Of a stretch of 6,886 nt of DNA, positions 5,900-6,886 are shown in pieces. The stretch's first letter is position 1. Each line of letters begins with the position of its first letter. The stretch lies in NCBI GenBank assembly GCA_016866645.1, contig VGLX01000065.1, forward strand, positions 1 through 6,886. Reading direction: 5' to 3'. A program made the position numbers and the translations under genes. The DNA comes from Candidatus Woesearchaeota archaeon (lineage in GTDB: Archaea > Nanobdellota > Nanobdellia > SCGC-AAA011-G17 > VGLX01). The notes beneath the pieces were generated by a model. The model was not told the DNA's origin. It did no database searches and was given only the letters and a program-made list of their open reading frames with translations.

Positions 5900-5913
5900 A
5901 AGTTTATAAACTT
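5900..5913. promoter_or_regulatory. Palindromic TATA element shared by two divergent genes
   Basis: AAGTTTATAAACTT is its own reverse complement over 14 bp. Its centre (5906.5) is 28.5 nt from the first base of the minus-strand reductase ATG (5878) and 26.5 nt from the first base of the plus-strand peptidase ATG (5933). Both spacings match TATA-to-start-site distances in archaea, so one element could direct TBP/TFB in both orientations and give two leaderless mRNAs. Neither start codon has a Shine-Dalgarno site. Confidence 0.6.
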
Positions 5914-5932
5914 ATGCTTGGCATTACTAAAC

Positions 5933-6781
5933 ATGATACCTACTGACGTTTTTCTTGCGATTATCGGATTCGCAGCCCTTATTCCGGCTTCGGTTCATGA
6001 TATCAGGACCAGGGAAGTTCCTGACTGGATAAGCTACGGCTTGATAATCGCAGGATTCGGAATCAGGATTATTCATTCTTTAGTTTTTAGTGATGTCTGG
6101 TATTTCTTGTACGGCTTAGTGGGGTTTGTCGTGATGCTAGCTCTCGGCCTTATCATGTATTATTCTAAGCAGTGGGGGGGCGGAGATGCTAAGCTTATAA
6201 CGGGGCTAGGGGTCGTGTTTGCCTCTACATTTGATTGGAATAACTTCTTGATAAGTTTCAGCTTTAACATGCTAGTTTTTGGTGCCTTGTACGGGATATG
6301 CTGGAGCGCTTACCTAGCATTCAATAATAAGGATAAATTCTTTAAAAGTTTCAGCAAGGACTTAAAGAAAAAAAGGAACGCGAGGCTTGTATCTTTAATA
6401 TTCGGGTTAATCGCGCTAGCGTCTGTGTTACTATTGAAAGACCCTAACCTTATGTTCATCATCTGCGTAGCAGCCTTCTCCTTCGTAGTCTACATCCATC
6501 TTCAAATCTTCGTGAAGTCAGTTGAGGAGTGCTGCATGTACAAGACCTTGCCTGTCTCCAGGCTTACCGAAGGCGACTGGGTGGCTGAGCCGGTTTATGT
6601 GAAAGGAAAGCTAATCTGCGGCCCGAAAGACTTGGGACTGGAAAAGGAACAGATAACAGTATTGAAAAAATCTAAAGTCAAGAACGTACTAGTCAAGGAG
6701 GGCATCCCTTTCGTGCCGTCTTTCTTGATAGCCGCGATATCTACTCTTGCATGGGGCAATCTTCTTCTAGTCGTTATTTAA
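5933..6781 (+). CDS. Archaeal type IV prepilin/preflagellin peptidase (A24 aspartic protease)
   Basis: This is a 282-residue polytopic membrane protease. The first catalytic Asp is in SVHDIRTREVPDW (Asp23). The second is in the GxGD motif WGGGDAKL (Asp85). Spacing and motif context match FlaK/PibD-type peptidases, which cut class III signal peptides of pilins and archaellins on the cytoplasmic side. Hydrophobic helices lie near residues 7-22, 33-52, 55-77, 104-128, 152-168, 172-194 and 261-282. Between the last two is a soluble domain of about 65 residues ending VKEGIPFVPSFLIA, characteristic of the archaeal A24 C-terminal (Arc_PepC) class and making it longer than FlaK (about 230). The ATG at 5933 is preferred over an upstream in-frame TTG at 5894, because the TATA element at 5900-5913 lies inside that longer reading and predicts initiation at 5933. 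No pilin or archaellin gene is visible here. Confidence 0.85.
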   Translation: MIPTDVFLAIIGFAALIPASVHDIRTREVPDWISYGLIIAGFGIRIIHSLVFSDVWYFLYGLVGFVVMLALGLIMYYSKQWGGGDAKLITGLGVVFASTFDWNNFLISFSFNMLVFGALYGICWSAYLAFNNKDKFFKSFSKDLKKKRNARLVSLIFGLIALASVLLLKDPNLMFIICVAAFSFVVYIHLQIFVKSVEECCMYKTLPVSRLTEGDWVAEPVYVKGKLICGPKDLGLEKEQITVLKKSKVKNVLVKEGIPFVPSFLIAAISTLAWGNLLLVVI

Positions 6782-6799
6782 AACTTGACTTTGCCACTT

Positions 6800-6810
6800 A
6801 TTTTTAAATA
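6800..6810 (+). promoter_or_regulatory. TATA-like element upstream of the last gene
   Basis: ATTTTTAAATA is centred near 6805 and would place initiation near 6830, giving a leader of about 30 nt that contains the Shine-Dalgarno site at 6847-6853. It lies only 20-30 nt past the peptidase stop. Read-through from the peptidase gene is the alternative route to this message. Confidence 0.45.
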
Positions 6811-6812
6811 GG

Positions 6813-6860
6813 TGTTGTACCTCCTTTGGTTTTTGAGGTTAGCCTCGGGAGGATACAACA
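6813..6860 (+). repeat. Long inverted repeat covering the Shine-Dalgarno site and start codon
   Basis: TGTTGTACCTCC (6813-6824) pairs with GGAGGATACAACA (6848-6860) through 12 Watson-Crick pairs with a single bulged A at 6853; a U-G pair (6825/6847) extends the stem. The right arm holds the Shine-Dalgarno GGAGG and the A of the ATG. The 21-nt loop contains a smaller hairpin, GAGG (6835-6838) with CCTC (6843-6846) around TTAG. As RNA this would hide both translation signals. As DNA it is an operator-like inverted repeat spanning the predicted start site. Confidence 0.6.
6847..6853 (+). promoter_or_regulatory. Strong Shine-Dalgarno site (GGGAGGA)
   Basis: GGGAGGA is followed by a 6-nt spacer and ATG at 6860. 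It establishes that a new gene starts here although only nine codons are in view. Confidence 0.7.
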
Positions 6861-6886
6861 TGAAATCTAATGTAACTTTTGAGTTT
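6860..6886 (+). CDS. N-terminus of an unidentified gene (cut by right edge)
   Basis: Only MKSNVTFEF is visible. The start is supported by the strong Shine-Dalgarno site and the upstream TATA-like element. Nine residues are too few to assign a family. The visible part is not hydrophobic, so a signal peptide cannot be judged. It lies 78 nt downstream of the peptidase gene in the same orientation. Confidence 0.6.

Noticed and set aside
1..6886. tRNA, rRNA or CRISPR array
   Set aside because: I found no T-arm consensus (GGTTCGAATCC-like), no rRNA-like conserved blocks and no regularly spaced direct repeats in the intergenic regions.

Overview
The window reads as part of an archaeal chromosome, probably from a small-genome DPANN lineage of the Woesearchaeota/Pacearchaeota type. 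The lineage is inferred; the domain is well supported. Archaeal markers are a Pelota (Dom34) ribosome-rescue factor, a geranylgeranyl-reductase-type flavoprotein for isoprenoid membrane lipids, a prepilin/preflagellin peptidase with an archaeal C-terminal domain, a tandem Lrp-type regulator, and TATA-type promoters placed so that several transcripts would be leaderless. Genes are short, tightly packed, and switch strand often.

Layout. Positions 3-110 hold the last 35 codons of a gene that enters from the left and looks like a transposase tail. The promoter of pelA (145-1215, +) overlaps its stop codon. pelA converges on a tandem Lrp/AsnC-like regulator (1300-2265, -). Across an AT-rich divergent intergenic region with a perfect 10-bp inverted repeat lies a two-gene unit on the + strand: a 98-residue protein with two Cys-x4-Cys-Pro motifs (2414-2710) and an overlapping class I methyltransferase (2688-3308). 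A small protein of unknown function (about 3512-3817, +) follows. It converges on a minus-strand pair: a flavin-dependent geranylgeranyl reductase homologue (5878 to 4802), then a pentameric ligand-gated ion channel (pLGIC) homologue (4747 to 3848). The reductase diverges from a type IV prepilin peptidase (5933-6781, +) across a perfectly palindromic TATA element. The window ends nine codons into another + strand gene whose Shine-Dalgarno site and start codon lie inside a long inverted repeat.

The most notable gene is the Cys-loop-receptor-like channel. It has a signal peptide, a complete extracellular ligand-binding domain with the FPFD signature, four membrane helices and the conserved YLTFADKF segment after M2, in an archaeal setting. 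It is the likely second cistron after a membrane-lipid reductase. The most notable non-coding elements are the shared symmetric promoter at 5900-5913 and the SD-sequestering inverted repeat at 6813-6860. The stretch from about 1300 to 3300 is visibly more AT-rich than pelA and the channel gene, which may reflect a different history for the regulator, Cys-motif protein and methyltransferase cluster.
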